Shown here piece by piece: positions 35,631 to 44,406 of a stretch of DNA of 64,000 nucleotides; position 1 is the first letter of the stretch; each line of letters opens with the position of its first letter. Made by a program: the position numbers and the translations under genes. The DNA is from Gemmatimonadota bacterium. GTDB lineage: Bacteria; Gemmatimonadota; Gemmatimonadetes; Palauibacterales; KS3-K002. The stretch lies in contig CP070815.1 of NCBI GenBank assembly GCA_020344215.1, positions 526,799-590,798 of the forward strand. Reading direction: 5' to 3'. Under the pieces are notes generated by a model. The model made no database searches, was not told the origin of the DNA, and saw only the letters and a program-made list of their open reading frames with translations.

Positions 35631-37145
35631 TCACGGCCGGATTGAACTGAGCGTGTTCGGCACCCATCCGTCGAGGCTCACGAGTGTCCCGTTCCTCCAC
35701 CCCAGCTTGAAATCCTGGAGGCGGCCGTCCCAATCGGGGTTGGCCGCGCCGGCTAGCCAGTCGTCGATCCACTCGTTCTCCCTGATCGCGCCCAGCTCCC
35801 GGATCAAGACGTCCTCGGTCACCGGGCCGCCGCGGCGGATAGCGGTCAGCGCGCGCTCCAGCGATCGGCCGCGGTCCTGGAAGCCGAGGTCGAGGAGAAA
35901 GGCCGCCGCAGCCCCGCCGTCGTAGATGTAGCGGTAGACGCCGGCTTGCCAGAAATCGCGCTCGGCGTCGACGATCGACCGCGTGCCGTAGAGCGGGCTC
36001 TCGCGATAGCGCGCGATGCGCTCGGCGATCTCGTCCAGGAAGTCCTGAGGGGTAATGAGCTCGCCGACCAATAGGGACTTCAGGGTCATGTAGTCGGTGA
36101 AGCCCTCGGAGAACCAACGTGGCGGCTCCTGCCGGAAGGAGAAGCCGATGGGGATGTACCAGTGCATCAGCTCGTGCGCTGTCGTGTACATCCAGTGGCG
36201 GAACTCGATCTCGGCGGGCCCGGTGCCGCCGACGTAGACGATACCCGATCTCCCGATGACCTGTCCGCCGGTACTCAGCCCCGGCACGCTGGCGGGGACA
36301 CGACCCGCCCCGAGCAGGTGATCGCCGGCGCCCCAACCGTCGCCGGCGATGCGGTGCAGGTTACCGGCGATGCGGTTCACCGCGTCGAATACCCGGTCGT
36401 CGGAGACCGGCCAGCGGCCGTGGATCGCGGTGGTAAGAGAGCGCGGCCCTATGGTGAAGCGCTTCGTGCGCAGCGGGCCGACAACGAAGACCGACTGGAT
36501 GATGTCCTCGATCTCGTAGCCCGTGCCGGTCCTGCCCTCCAGCGTCGCGACGCGCCAGGAGGACGGCATGCCGGTGAACCAGATCCGGGCAGTCACCTTG
36601 CCGCCGCGTGGACTGCCGAGCCAGACGCGCGGCAGTAAATCGCCGCCGATTATGTGACCGCCGCCGGCGTCGAGTTGGGAGGCGCGATGGTAAAGCTGTG
36701 AATCGTGCGCCGGTGCCAAGGTCATCGCGAAGCGAATCGTGACGCGCTCCGGCCGTACCGCCTCGACTAGGTGATGGCCGGCGCCGTACTCGCCAGCGTT
36801 CATCGCTACATTCAGGCTGCCGCCAGCCCCCCGCGCTTCGAGTCGGCCGAGACGCGCCTCGAGACCCGGATAGCCGTCCCAGTTGGCACGGAACAGCAGG
36901 TGAATCGTCTGTGGCCGAGTGACGTCGAGCTCGATACTCCCGTCGATTGCGTGTCTGGAAGGCTCGAGCCGCAGCCGGAATTCGGGGGTCACGGGAGCCG
37001 AGATCGCCGGGGCCCGCTCGTCGCCAGCCGGGCCCGCGTCGGCTGGGGCCCTCTCGTCGGTAGCAGGGACGGCGCGCTGGCTCTCGGGTTCCCCGCAGGC
37101 CAGTGCGGCGACAACGAGCGAGAGGAGGACGAGCGATCTCTTCAT
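35631..37145 (-). CDS. M61-like metallopeptidase, probable lipoprotein
   Basis: 504 residues. The export signal ends in a Cys at about residue 17 (VVAALAC), not a textbook lipobox. A beta-rich region (50-250) precedes the zinc motif HELMHWY (about 330) with the third ligand in WFSEGFTDYM, 20 residues later, the arrangement seen in M1/M61 gluzincins. It lacks the PDZ domain of the M61 enzyme at 10687-12501. It begins 2 nt after the histidine-kinase stop, so it is cotranscribed with that sensor. Substrate unknown; processing of envelope proteins sensed by the kinase is a guess. Confidence 0.78.
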   Translation of the reverse strand: MKRSLVLLSLVVAALACGEPESQRAVPATDERAPADAGPAGDERAPAISAPVTPEFRLRLEPSRHAIDGSIELDVTRPQTIHLLFRANWDGYPGLEARLGRLEARGAGGSLNVAMNAGEYGAGHHLVEAVRPERVTIRFAMTLAPAHDSQLYHRASQLDAGGGHIIGGDLLPRVWLGSPRGGKVTARIWFTGMPSSWRVATLEGRTGTGYEIEDIIQSVFVVGPLRTKRFTIGPRSLTTAIHGRWPVSDDRVFDAVNRIAGNLHRIAGDGWGAGDHLLGAGRVPASVPGLSTGGQVIGRSGIVYVGGTGPAEIEFRHWMYTTAHELMHWYIPIGFSFRQEPPRWFSEGFTDYMTLKSLLVGELITPQDFLDEIAERIARYRESPLYGTRSIVDAERDFWQAGVYRYIYDGGAAAAFLLDLGFQDRGRSLERALTAIRRGGPVTEDVLIRELGAIRENEWIDDWLAGAANPDWDGRLQDFKLGWRNGTLVSLDGWVPNTLSSIRP

Positions 37146-37146
37146 C

Positions 37147-38373
37147 TCATTCGGATCCGGATGGCACGATGGGCAGCCTCACGATGAAACAGGCGCCTTC
37201 ATCCGCATCGCGTAGCTCCACTTCCCCGCCGTGGGCACGAACCGTCTGTCGCACCAGCGCCAGGCCGAGACCGGTCCCCCGCCTCTTCGTGGTGAAGTCC
37301 GGGTCCCAGAGCCGCTCGCGGTGTTCGGCCGGGATGCCGGGCCCGTTGTCGGCAATGGCCACCTCCACGGCGTCACCGGCGGCCGCGATGGTGACCTCGA
37401 TGCGTCCGTCGGCTCGGACGCCGAGTGCCTCCACCGCATTGCCCAACAGGTTGCGAAACACCCTACTCAGAGCGTCTAAGTGACCCTCGATGCGCGGCGC
37501 CGTCCCTCTAACGTTGAGCGTGCCCTCCACCGTCTCGGGTAGATCGCGCCTCAGCAGCTCGCGCAACAACTCGGCCAGGTCGATCTCACTGGTCGGCCCT
37601 TCGGGCAGCCGGCCGAGTTGGGAGAAGCTGCGCGCCATCTCATCGAGCCGTTCCGCTTCGTGTGAGATCACTTCGAGCGGCTCATCGAGTGCACCGGTCT
37701 TGCCGTCGGCTGCGTGCTGGCGCGCCTGCCTCAGCGCGAGCATGAGCGGCGTAAGCGGGTTCTTCATCTCGTGAGCCACGCGTCGTGCCATCTCGGTGAA
37801 GCCGCGCAGCCGCTCCGCCTCCAGCGCCTGGCGTCGCCCTTCGGCCAGGCGCGCGGCCATGTCGCGGAAGGCCTGACGCAACACGGTGAACTCCGGAGGG
37901 CCGTGCCGCTCTGCGGGGCTGGGCTCCGGAAGCGGTTCCTCGCGGGCGAGCCGGCCGGCCCAGTCCGCGATCTCGTTCACCGGCCGGCTGAGCAACCGTG
38001 CGAACTGTCGTGCCGCAAGCGCCGCGACGACCGCCAGCGACAGCCCGACGACCATAGCGACCCAGGGTAGCGCTGCGGCCAGGCGTCCGGCGATCAGGTC
38101 CCAGCGGCGCGCCAGCTGGATCGAGCGGGACAGCTCGGCCTCATGCTCGTTGGCCGCGGCTTGGGCCAGCGAATCGGCTCCCGCCTCCTCCAGCGCCTCC
38201 AGTAGCTCGATCCCCGTCTCGCCGACCCGCGCCCAGCCGCCGGCGCCGCCCAGCTCGACCTGCGCTCTAATACCCCAGGCCGCCAGGCCGAGGAGCGCCA
38301 CGGACGGAACCGCCGACAGCAGGAACAGAACGAGGAATAGCCGGGTCGCGAAGGAAGGCCGGCCGCGTCGCAT
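37147..38373 (-). CDS. NtrY-like sensor histidine kinase
   Basis: 408 residues. Helices at about 11-35 and 101-122 bracket a short periplasmic loop; a HAMP linker follows. The H-box RRVAHEMKNPLTPLMLAL (phospho-acceptor His201) is the NtrY-type sequence. The catalytic domain shows N (LLGNAVEAL), G1 (IADNGPGIP), F (DPDFTTK) and G2 (GTGLGLALV) boxes. It lies upstream of the M61-like, barrel and NtrC-type regulator genes in one operon. The loop between the helices is too short for a classical sensor domain, so it may detect envelope or membrane state. Confidence 0.9.
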   Translation of the reverse strand: MRRGRPSFATRLFLVLFLLSAVPSVALLGLAAWGIRAQVELGGAGGWARVGETGIELLEALEEAGADSLAQAAANEHEAELSRSIQLARRWDLIAGRLAAALPWVAMVVGLSLAVVAALAARQFARLLSRPVNEIADWAGRLAREEPLPEPSPAERHGPPEFTVLRQAFRDMAARLAEGRRQALEAERLRGFTEMARRVAHEMKNPLTPLMLALRQARQHAADGKTGALDEPLEVISHEAERLDEMARSFSQLGRLPEGPTSEIDLAELLRELLRRDLPETVEGTLNVRGTAPRIEGHLDALSRVFRNLLGNAVEALGVRADGRIEVTIAAAGDAVEVAIADNGPGIPAEHRERLWDPDFTTKRRGTGLGLALVRQTVRAHGGEVELRDADEGACFIVRLPIVPSGSE

Positions 38374-38403
38374 CTTCCCTACGCAGCCTCCAGGTGAGTG
38401 GAT

Positions 38404-39978
38404 TCAGACAAAGAGGGCCTCGAAGGCACGGGTCCCTGCAATCTGGAAGTCGCCGGACGTGTCGATCTGTACCAGCAGCTCCGCTTCATCGGCCGCGGGC
38501 GCCTCGAACGCCGCGCGCTGGTCGTCGAGCAACTCGATCCGGCCGTCGGTGACCTGGCGTGTGGGCTTCGAGAGCCGCGCCCTCAACACGTTGTCGGGAG
38601 CGGTGCATTCCACGATGGCGAATAGCGCTTCCCGGTCGACCGCCGCCTCTCTCGCTTGAGCGCGATGTCGAACTTTCGACCACGAGGCGTCGAGGATAAC
38701 GGAGTTGCCGCGCGCTAGCTCGCGCTTCGCCTCGAACACGAGGGCCCTGTAAGTGCGGTCGGTCCACTCCTGCGAGTAGATACCCGTGCCGAACGGGACC
38801 TTTCGTTCCTCGTCGGGCTCGATGCCGGCTAATTGCTTGCGCATCACGTCGCTGTGCAAGACCCGGGCACCGGAGCGCTGGCTCAGCTCCTCCGACTGAC
38901 GCGTCTTACCGCTCCCCATCAGGCCGACCACGAGCACGAGGCGCGGCCGCAGGCGCAGCGCCTCGGCAAGCGACCGCTCGAAGAAGCGGCGCGCCTCGTC
39001 CGTGGCCGCCGCTTTCTCCTCGACGCTTGGCCCGTCCTGGGCGACGACGAACGAGCGAACCTTGCCGCGCACGTAGGCGCGGTACGACTCGTAGAAGCGG
39101 AGGAGCGACGGGATGCGCTGGTCGCTCGAGCTGTCGTAATAAGCGTCGAGGAACGCCGCGGCCAGATCGTCCCGGCCACGGTAGCGCAAGTCCATCGACA
39201 AGAACGCGATGTCGGCGATCGTGTCTGAGTACCGGAAGCGCTCGTTGAACTCGATACAATCGAGCACGTGCGCGGTCCCGCTCTCTGGGTCGATGAAGAT
39301 GTCGTCGGTCTGCAGGTCGCCGTGGCAGTCGCGGATCCAGCCGCCGGCGATGCGTTCCTCGAACAGGTCGGCGTAGACCCGCATGAACCGCTCGATCTCG
39401 GTCTTACAGCTCTCCCACGTCCTGTACGTCAGGGTGCGGCCTATGAACGACTCGGTCTGCTCGAAGTTCTCGTCCCAGTTGTGCCTTACGACATCGAGCG
39501 ACCCGAACGTTGAGATCTCCGGCGACGTCTCGGCGCGGGCGTGGAAGTCGGCGACGAGACGGCCGAGGTCGCGCATCGTTCCCGGTCGGACGCGTCCCGC
39601 CTGAATCAGACTGGACAGCCGCTGCTCGTCGGGCAGCCGTTTCATCACGACCGCGATCTCCTCGACGAGCGCGGGCGCGCCGAAGCTCAGCTGCCCACCC
39701 TCGTCGCGGTGCACTGCGGCCAGGTCGAGGTAGACGTCGGGCGAGATCCTGCGGTTGAGCTCGATCTCGGCCATCGCCGCGGCGCGTCGCTTCTCAAGCG
39801 TCGAGAAGTCGAGAAAGCCCATGTCGACTGGCTTCTTCACCTTGTAGACGTAGTCGCCGGCGAAGAAGAGGTGCGAGATGTGGGTCTGCTGATGCAGGAC
39901 GCCGTCGACGGGGTGCTCATAGCTCTTGGGGTCGAGGAAGAAGTCGATGGTCTCTGGCGGGGTCGCTGCCTGGCTCAC
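38404..39978 (-). CDS. APH-like kinase domain fused to AAA-type P-loop kinase
   Basis: 524 residues from the GTG at 39978. The N-terminal part (about 1-330) is an aminoglycoside-phosphotransferase-like fold with a catalytic loop CHGDLQTDDIF and the metal-binding ECIEF-type DCIEFN. The C-terminal part (about 345-524) has a Walker A GLMGSGKT and DASWSKVRHR as in zeta-toxin/AAA_33 small-molecule kinases. This COG2187-COG0645 fusion is widespread; its substrate is not known. The GTG overlaps the upstream phosphoribosyltransferase stop by 4 nt (GTGA), so the longer ATG-started version is rejected. Confidence 0.82.
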   Translation of the reverse strand: MSQAATPPETIDFFLDPKSYEHPVDGVLHQQTHISHLFFAGDYVYKVKKPVDMGFLDFSTLEKRRAAAMAEIELNRRISPDVYLDLAAVHRDEGGQLSFGAPALVEEIAVVMKRLPDEQRLSSLIQAGRVRPGTMRDLGRLVADFHARAETSPEISTFGSLDVVRHNWDENFEQTESFIGRTLTYRTWESCKTEIERFMRVYADLFEERIAGGWIRDCHGDLQTDDIFIDPESGTAHVLDCIEFNERFRYSDTIADIAFLSMDLRYRGRDDLAAAFLDAYYDSSSDQRIPSLLRFYESYRAYVRGKVRSFVVAQDGPSVEEKAAATDEARRFFERSLAEALRLRPRLVLVVGLMGSGKTRQSEELSQRSGARVLHSDVMRKQLAGIEPDEERKVPFGTGIYSQEWTDRTYRALVFEAKRELARGNSVILDASWSKVRHRAQAREAAVDREALFAIVECTAPDNVLRARLSKPTRQVTDGRIELLDDQRAAFEAPAADEAELLVQIDTSGDFQIAGTRAFEALFV

Positions 39979-41171
39979 TGGGACTCGTCCTCCCACTCGA
40001 TCTCGAAGCCTTTGAGCCGCTCGAGCGTTCGGGCGCGGATCTCGCCGGGCTCGAGCGGCGGCCGTACGGGCACCCCGCCCGTCAGCCAGTCGCTGAGCAG
40101 CGGTTCGACCTCCGAGCCGCAGTCGGGGCAGCGGTCGGGCCACTCGCTGGGCCTATGGAGCGGCACGAGATCGTCCTCGATGCAGCCGAGACAGCGGATA
40201 ACCTGCTTGGCACCCGACCACTTGCCGCGCTTCGCCACGGGTTCGCCGTCGAGCTCTATGATGTCCATGCTGAAATCGATGACGGGGGCGCCGCTGATAT
40301 ATGTGCCTACGCCGTAGCCGTCGACGACCGGCCCCAGGTCTTGTATGGCGGCTTCATCGATGCCGCCGCTCACGAACAGCTCTACGTCGGTGTAGCCACG
40401 CAGGTCGAGTTCCCAGCGCACTTCACTGAGAATGTCGAAGAAGTCGCCGCGGCGGCTGGTCGGCGTGTCGAGGCGGATGGCGGCGAGGCGGTCGCCGAGA
40501 GCTTCAGCCACCTCGAGTGCCGCGAACTTCTCATCGCTGAACGTGTCGATCAGTGAGATGCGCGGCACGCTCTCATCGATGACCTCGTCGAAGGCCTGGG
40601 TCGCAAGGACCGTGTCGCCCATCACCAGAACGAGTGCGTGCGGGATGGTACCCACCGGCTCCGTTCCGAGGAGCTCCGCACTGGCTACCGCGGCCACGCC
40701 GTCGCAGCCTCCGATGTACGCCGCCCGCTCGATCATCGGCGCCAGCGCGGGATGCATACGGCGCGCGCCGAAGCTGATCAGCTTCTTCTCGGGCCCCGCG
40801 GCCAACCGGCAGCGGGCGGCGCGTGTGGCGATCCCGGAGGCCTGGCACATGAGCCCCAAGATCGCAGTCTCGTAGACGCCGAAGCCCCGATAGCTACCCT
40901 CGATCTCGAGTACCGGCTCCAGTGGTCTGAAAACCGCGCCTTCCTCCATGGCGCGGACGTTTACGCTGATCCCTTCGAGAAGATGAGCGACTTCGGCCAG
41001 GCCTGCGAGCACGGCCCACTCCCAGTCATCGGGCAGCGACTTGGCTGTGAACTCGGCCCGCACGTGCGCATCGATGCCCTTCGCGTCGAGTATTGCGGCG
41101 GTGCGCTGGAAGTAGACGTCGGAGACCGCGCCGGCCTTGATCTGCTCGGGCGTGGCGATGTGGAAGCCCAT
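39975..41171 (-). CDS. pncB: Nicotinate phosphoribosyltransferase with C-terminal zinc ribbon
   Basis: 398 residues. It converts nicotinate and PRPP to nicotinate mononucleotide in NAD salvage. FGARRMHPALAPMIERAAYIGG carries the catalytic His region; VSGGIDEAAIQDL and GVGTYISGAPVIDFSMDIIE are the family's phosphate-binding C-terminal strands. A four-Cys zinc ribbon (CLGC ... CPDCG, about 327-350) follows, as in the archaeal-type short enzymes. It begins 5 nt after the FmdB-like gene and overlaps the APH/AAA gene. Symbol given by function; the nicotinate versus nicotinamide distinction is from family likeness only. Confidence 0.87.
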   Translation of the reverse strand: MGFHIATPEQIKAGAVSDVYFQRTAAILDAKGIDAHVRAEFTAKSLPDDWEWAVLAGLAEVAHLLEGISVNVRAMEEGAVFRPLEPVLEIEGSYRGFGVYETAILGLMCQASGIATRAARCRLAAGPEKKLISFGARRMHPALAPMIERAAYIGGCDGVAAVASAELLGTEPVGTIPHALVLVMGDTVLATQAFDEVIDESVPRISLIDTFSDEKFAALEVAEALGDRLAAIRLDTPTSRRGDFFDILSEVRWELDLRGYTDVELFVSGGIDEAAIQDLGPVVDGYGVGTYISGAPVIDFSMDIIELDGEPVAKRGKWSGAKQVIRCLGCIEDDLVPLHRPSEWPDRCPDCGSEVEPLLSDWLTGGVPVRPPLEPGEIRARTLERLKGFEIEWEDESQ

Positions 41172-41176
41172 TCAGA

Positions 41177-41341
41177 TCAACTCTTCTTGGCGGTTTTCGC
41201 GAAGAACGAGCTAAACTGCTGGGTCAGCTTGCGGCTGCCACAGTGTGGGCACTTCGGTCGCTTCTTGTCGTGCTCCTCGATGCGCAGCCGTAGGCTGAAC
41301 GTCTTCCCGCACTCGTTGCACTGGTATTCGTAGAGCGGCAT
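41177..41341 (-). CDS. FmdB-type zinc-ribbon protein
   Basis: 54 residues: MPLYEYQCNECGKTFSLRL, then CPHCGSRKLTQQFSSF. Two CxxC pairs 25 residues apart form the FmdB/CxxC_CXXC_SSSS zinc ribbon. GAGGGGG lies upstream. It starts the operon fmdB-like, pncB, APH/AAA, with 5 nt to pncB. FmdB-family proteins are proposed regulatory or metal-binding accessories; no precise role is known. Confidence 0.8.
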   Translation of the reverse strand: MPLYEYQCNECGKTFSLRLRIEEHDKKRPKCPHCGSRKLTQQFSSFFAKTAKKS

Positions 41342-41414
41342 GGGCGGCATCCCCCTCGGTCCGCGAGACCGGGTTTCTCGGTCGTACCTAGCTGCTTGCG
41401 GCTAAGGTACAGTA

Positions 41415-41435
41415 ATCGGTGACCGGTAACCAGTG
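41415..41435. repeat. Three degenerate heptad repeats (ATCGGTG type)
   Basis: ATCGGTG ACCGGTA ACCAGTG in direct tandem, then ATC. A closely related triple heptad lies at 45271-45291. The two copies flank the archease-rtcB-USP-USP block. No function is evident; simple-sequence spread or recombination relics are possible. Confidence 0.5.
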
Positions 41436-41599
41436 ATCTCGGCGGGGAGGTCGGAGCTGGGAAACCAGCCGTTCCGCGCGCCCACTAGGTTCTGGGGGCC
41501 CTCTTGCCCCGGGGCCTGGACGGCGGCCCCCCGATTACTGCTGAACCCGCCTTCCGGTATTAGCTTTCATATAGAGAATCACGCTGACGCGGAGGAACG

Positions 41600-42040
41600 G
41601 TGGCCGACGCCGAATGGCGGACGATCGAGCACACCGCCGATCTCGGGCTGGAGGTCGAGGCGCCGTCGCTTGAGCAGCTGTTCGTGGTGGGCGCCCACGG
41701 GCTGGCCGGCGTGCTGCTGGGCGACGAGGCCGGGGTTCCGTCCGCTAGTGCGGGTCGGGCGACCGAGTGGCGTGAGCTGGTCCTCGAGGGGCCGGACCGC
41801 CAGGCGTTACTGGTCGATTGGCTGCGTGAGCTCCTCTACATCCAGATAACTGAGGGCGTGCTCTTCACGGCGGCGGAGATCAGCGAGCTGGGCGAGGACC
41901 GGCTGATCGCACGTGCCGGCTTCGCACCTCCCGCGGCCGATACGCCGGTGGAACGCGAACTGAAGGGTGTGACGTACCACGACCTGGAGTTGAGCCAGCG
42001 CGGCGACCGTTGGTACGCCCGGATCGTGTTTGATCTGTGA
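41600..42040 (+). CDS. Archease, RtcB activator
   Basis: 146 residues. EHTADLGLEVEAPSLEQLF at the start and the ending GVTYHDLELSQRGDRWYARIVFDL fit the archease fold; Asp14 and the C-terminal Asp are the metal-site residues. Archease helps RtcB take up GMP during RNA ligation. The GTG start at 41600 follows GGAGGAAC. It lies 7 nt upstream of rtcB, the known functional partner, which makes the call secure. Confidence 0.92.
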   Translation: MADAEWRTIEHTADLGLEVEAPSLEQLFVVGAHGLAGVLLGDEAGVPSASAGRATEWRELVLEGPDRQALLVDWLRELLYIQITEGVLFTAAEISELGEDRLIARAGFAPPAADTPVERELKGVTYHDLELSQRGDRWYARIVFDL

Positions 42041-42047
42041 GGTCAGT

Positions 42048-43499
42048 ATGGCAGTCGAAGGTTACAGACTCGAACGGATCGATGAATATCGCTGGCGCGT
42101 TCCGCGGACCGGCCCGATGCTCACCGAAGGCCTGGTATTCGCCGACGACGAGCTGATTCTGCACATCCGAGGCGACAAGAGCCTGCAGCAGGTGGCGAAC
42201 GTCGCCTGCTTGCCCGGCATTCAGGGCCCCTCGATCGCGATGCCTGACATCCACTGGGGCTACGGGTTCCCTATCGGCGGCGTCGCCGCCTTCGATCTGG
42301 AGGAAGGAGTCATCTCGCCGGGCGGTGTGGGCTACGACATCAACTGCGGTGTGCGCCTATTGCGCTCCGACATCACGGCGCAGCAGTTACAGCCACGGCT
42401 CGCCAAGTTGATGGACCGCCTGTACCGGAACGTGCCATCAGGTGTGGGCGCCTCACGTTCCGACCTCAAGCTCAGCCCGAAGGAAGTCGCTCGGGTACTC
42501 GTGAGCGGCGCGGCCTGGGCGGTGAAGAACGGCTACGGCTGGCCGCAGGACCTGGAGCGCATCGAGGCGGGCGGCACCATCGAAGGGGCCGACCCGGACA
42601 ATATCTCGCAGCGCGCCGTGGAGCGCGGCCGCGCCCAGGTCGGCACGCTCGGTTCCGGCAATCATTTCATCGAGATCGGGTACGTCGGCGAGGTCTACGA
42701 CGAGACGGCCGCTGCGGCGCTGGGCCTGTTCAAGGGATTGGTGACCGCCTTCATCCATTCAGGCTCGCGCGGCCTCGGCTACCAGGTCTGCGATGACTAC
42801 TTGAAGACGATGCTAAGGGCATCGGAGAAGTACGGGATCGTCCTGCAGGATCGACAGCTGTGTTCGGCGCCGCTTCAGTCGGATGAGGCGAGGCACTACC
42901 TGGCAGCGATGCGTGGTGCTGCGAACTATGCGTTCTGCAACCGGCAGATGATGGGGCACTGGGTGCGCGAGACGTTCGAAGAGGTGCTTGGTCAGAGTGC
43001 CGATCGGCTGGGACTCCGTCTCGTATATGATGTCGCTCACAACATCGCCAAGATCGAAACTCACACGGTGAACGGGCGTGAGAAGAAGGTGTGCGTGCAT
43101 CGCAAAGGCGCGACGCGTGCCTTTCCACCCGGCCACCCGGAGGTACCGGAGGTGTACCGCGAGGTAGGTCAGCCGATCTTCATACCCGGCGACATGGGAC
43201 GTTACAGCTACGTTCTGGTGGGTACGGAGGGTGCCTACAAAGAGACCTTCGGCTCGACCTGTCACGGTGCCGGCCGGATGATGAGTCGGAAGCAGGCGAA
43301 GCGGACGGCCAAAGGCCGGGCGATCGTACGCGAGCTGGAAGACGTGGGGATTCTAATTCGCGCCGCCTCGCGCGCGACCGTGGATGAAGAGATCTCAGAG
43401 GCCTACAAAGACGTCAAAGATGTGGTGCACGTGGTTCACAAGGCGGGCATCGGGAAGATGGTCGCGCAGCTCAAACCGCTTGGGGTGTTGAAGGGGTAG
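42048..43499 (+). CDS. rtcB: RNA-splicing/repair ligase RtcB
   Basis: 483 residues from the ATG at 42048, preceded by GAGGTCAGT; the in-frame TTG at 42030 overlaps archease and is rejected. It joins 3'-phosphate (or 2',3'-cyclic phosphate) RNA ends to 5'-OH ends using GTP and Mn2+. Signatures: GGVGYDINCGVR with the metal-binding Cys, GSGNHFIEI, DVAHNIAK and HRKGATRAF near the guanylylated His. Together with archease it forms an RNA repair or tRNA-splicing module; its neighbours are universal stress proteins. Confidence 0.95.
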   Translation: MAVEGYRLERIDEYRWRVPRTGPMLTEGLVFADDELILHIRGDKSLQQVANVACLPGIQGPSIAMPDIHWGYGFPIGGVAAFDLEEGVISPGGVGYDINCGVRLLRSDITAQQLQPRLAKLMDRLYRNVPSGVGASRSDLKLSPKEVARVLVSGAAWAVKNGYGWPQDLERIEAGGTIEGADPDNISQRAVERGRAQVGTLGSGNHFIEIGYVGEVYDETAAAALGLFKGLVTAFIHSGSRGLGYQVCDDYLKTMLRASEKYGIVLQDRQLCSAPLQSDEARHYLAAMRGAANYAFCNRQMMGHWVRETFEEVLGQSADRLGLRLVYDVAHNIAKIETHTVNGREKKVCVHRKGATRAFPPGHPEVPEVYREVGQPIFIPGDMGRYSYVLVGTEGAYKETFGSTCHGAGRMMSRKQAKRTAKGRAIVRELEDVGILIRAASRATVDEEISEAYKDVKDVVHVVHKAGIGKMVAQLKPLGVLKG

Positions 43500-43503
43500 T
43501 GTG

Positions 43504-44385
43504 ATGATCGAGCTTAAGAAAGTGTTGGCCGCGACGGACGGCAGCGAGCACGGGTTGAGCGCTGTGGTGACCGGCGCCGCTTGGGCAAGCCGGGCCGGCG
43601 TGAGCTTCGAGGTGGTGACCGTCGTCGAGGTTCTCCTGCTGCCGCCGGAGTATGCACCGCCGGGCATCGAGCCGGCTGAGTACGAGCTGGCCTTTGTGAG
43701 AGAGGCACGTGAGAAGGTCATCGCACAGGCACGGGAGGCCGGCGTCGCCGACGCGCCGTTGCACGTGCGTGCCGGCCTGGCACCGCAACTCGTCAACCGG
43801 ATCGCCGACGAAACGGAGGCGGATCTCCTCGTCATAGGTGCGCAGCAGCAACCCGCTCGCGCCAAGAGCCTGGTTGGATCCACTGGCCGGCGCATGCTCT
43901 ACCTGGCGCAGCGGCCGGTGCTCGTGGCGAGCGAACCACGACGCGACCCGTTCCGTCGGGTGCTGACCGCGGTCGACCTGTCTGTGCAGTCCGGCCCTGT
44001 TCTTAAGGCCGCGTGGGCCCTGGCGAGCGCCGACGGCGCGGAACTGAGGGCGCTCTACGTCTTGGAGCCTCTTCCTATGATGCTGGCGAAGGCAGCATCG
44101 GTCGAAGAGGAAGAGCGGCTTCGTCGTGGGCGCGAGCAGATGGAGAAGGTCCTGGAAGAGACCGGTCTGCGCGGCGAGGAGTCGGTGCACGCCAGGATGA
44201 GGGAAGGACGGGCGGGGCACGAGATCCTCGAGGAGGCGCAGGACTGGGACGCCGACCTTGTGGTCGTGGGGACGCACGGGTTCGGCTTCTTTGACCGGTT
44301 GCTGCTGGGCAGTACGCCGCTCTACGTGTTGCGGCACGGGCAGCGCGCAACGCTTATCGTGCCGCGCGCCGAATCCGAAGAATAG
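43504..44385 (+). CDS. Tandem-domain universal stress protein (first copy)
   Basis: 293 residues with two UspA domains (about 1-145 and 146-293). The first has VLAATDGSEHGLSAVV and VGSTGRRMLYLAQRPVLVAS; the second has VLTAVDLSVQSGPVL and VVVGTHGFGFFDRLLLGSTP, where the Gly-x2-Gly-x9-Gly-Ser/Thr pattern binds ATP in some members. AGGGG lies 7 nt before ATG 43504. It follows rtcB directly and is paralogous to the next gene. General stress survival is the family role; specifics are unknown. Confidence 0.88.
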   Translation: MIELKKVLAATDGSEHGLSAVVTGAAWASRAGVSFEVVTVVEVLLLPPEYAPPGIEPAEYELAFVREAREKVIAQAREAGVADAPLHVRAGLAPQLVNRIADETEADLLVIGAQQQPARAKSLVGSTGRRMLYLAQRPVLVASEPRRDPFRRVLTAVDLSVQSGPVLKAAWALASADGAELRALYVLEPLPMMLAKAASVEEEERLRRGREQMEKVLEETGLRGEESVHARMREGRAGHEILEEAQDWDADLVVVGTHGFGFFDRLLLGSTPLYVLRHGQRATLIVPRAESEE

Positions 44386-44406
44386 CGCCCGCCAGCGGGG
44401 GAAGAC

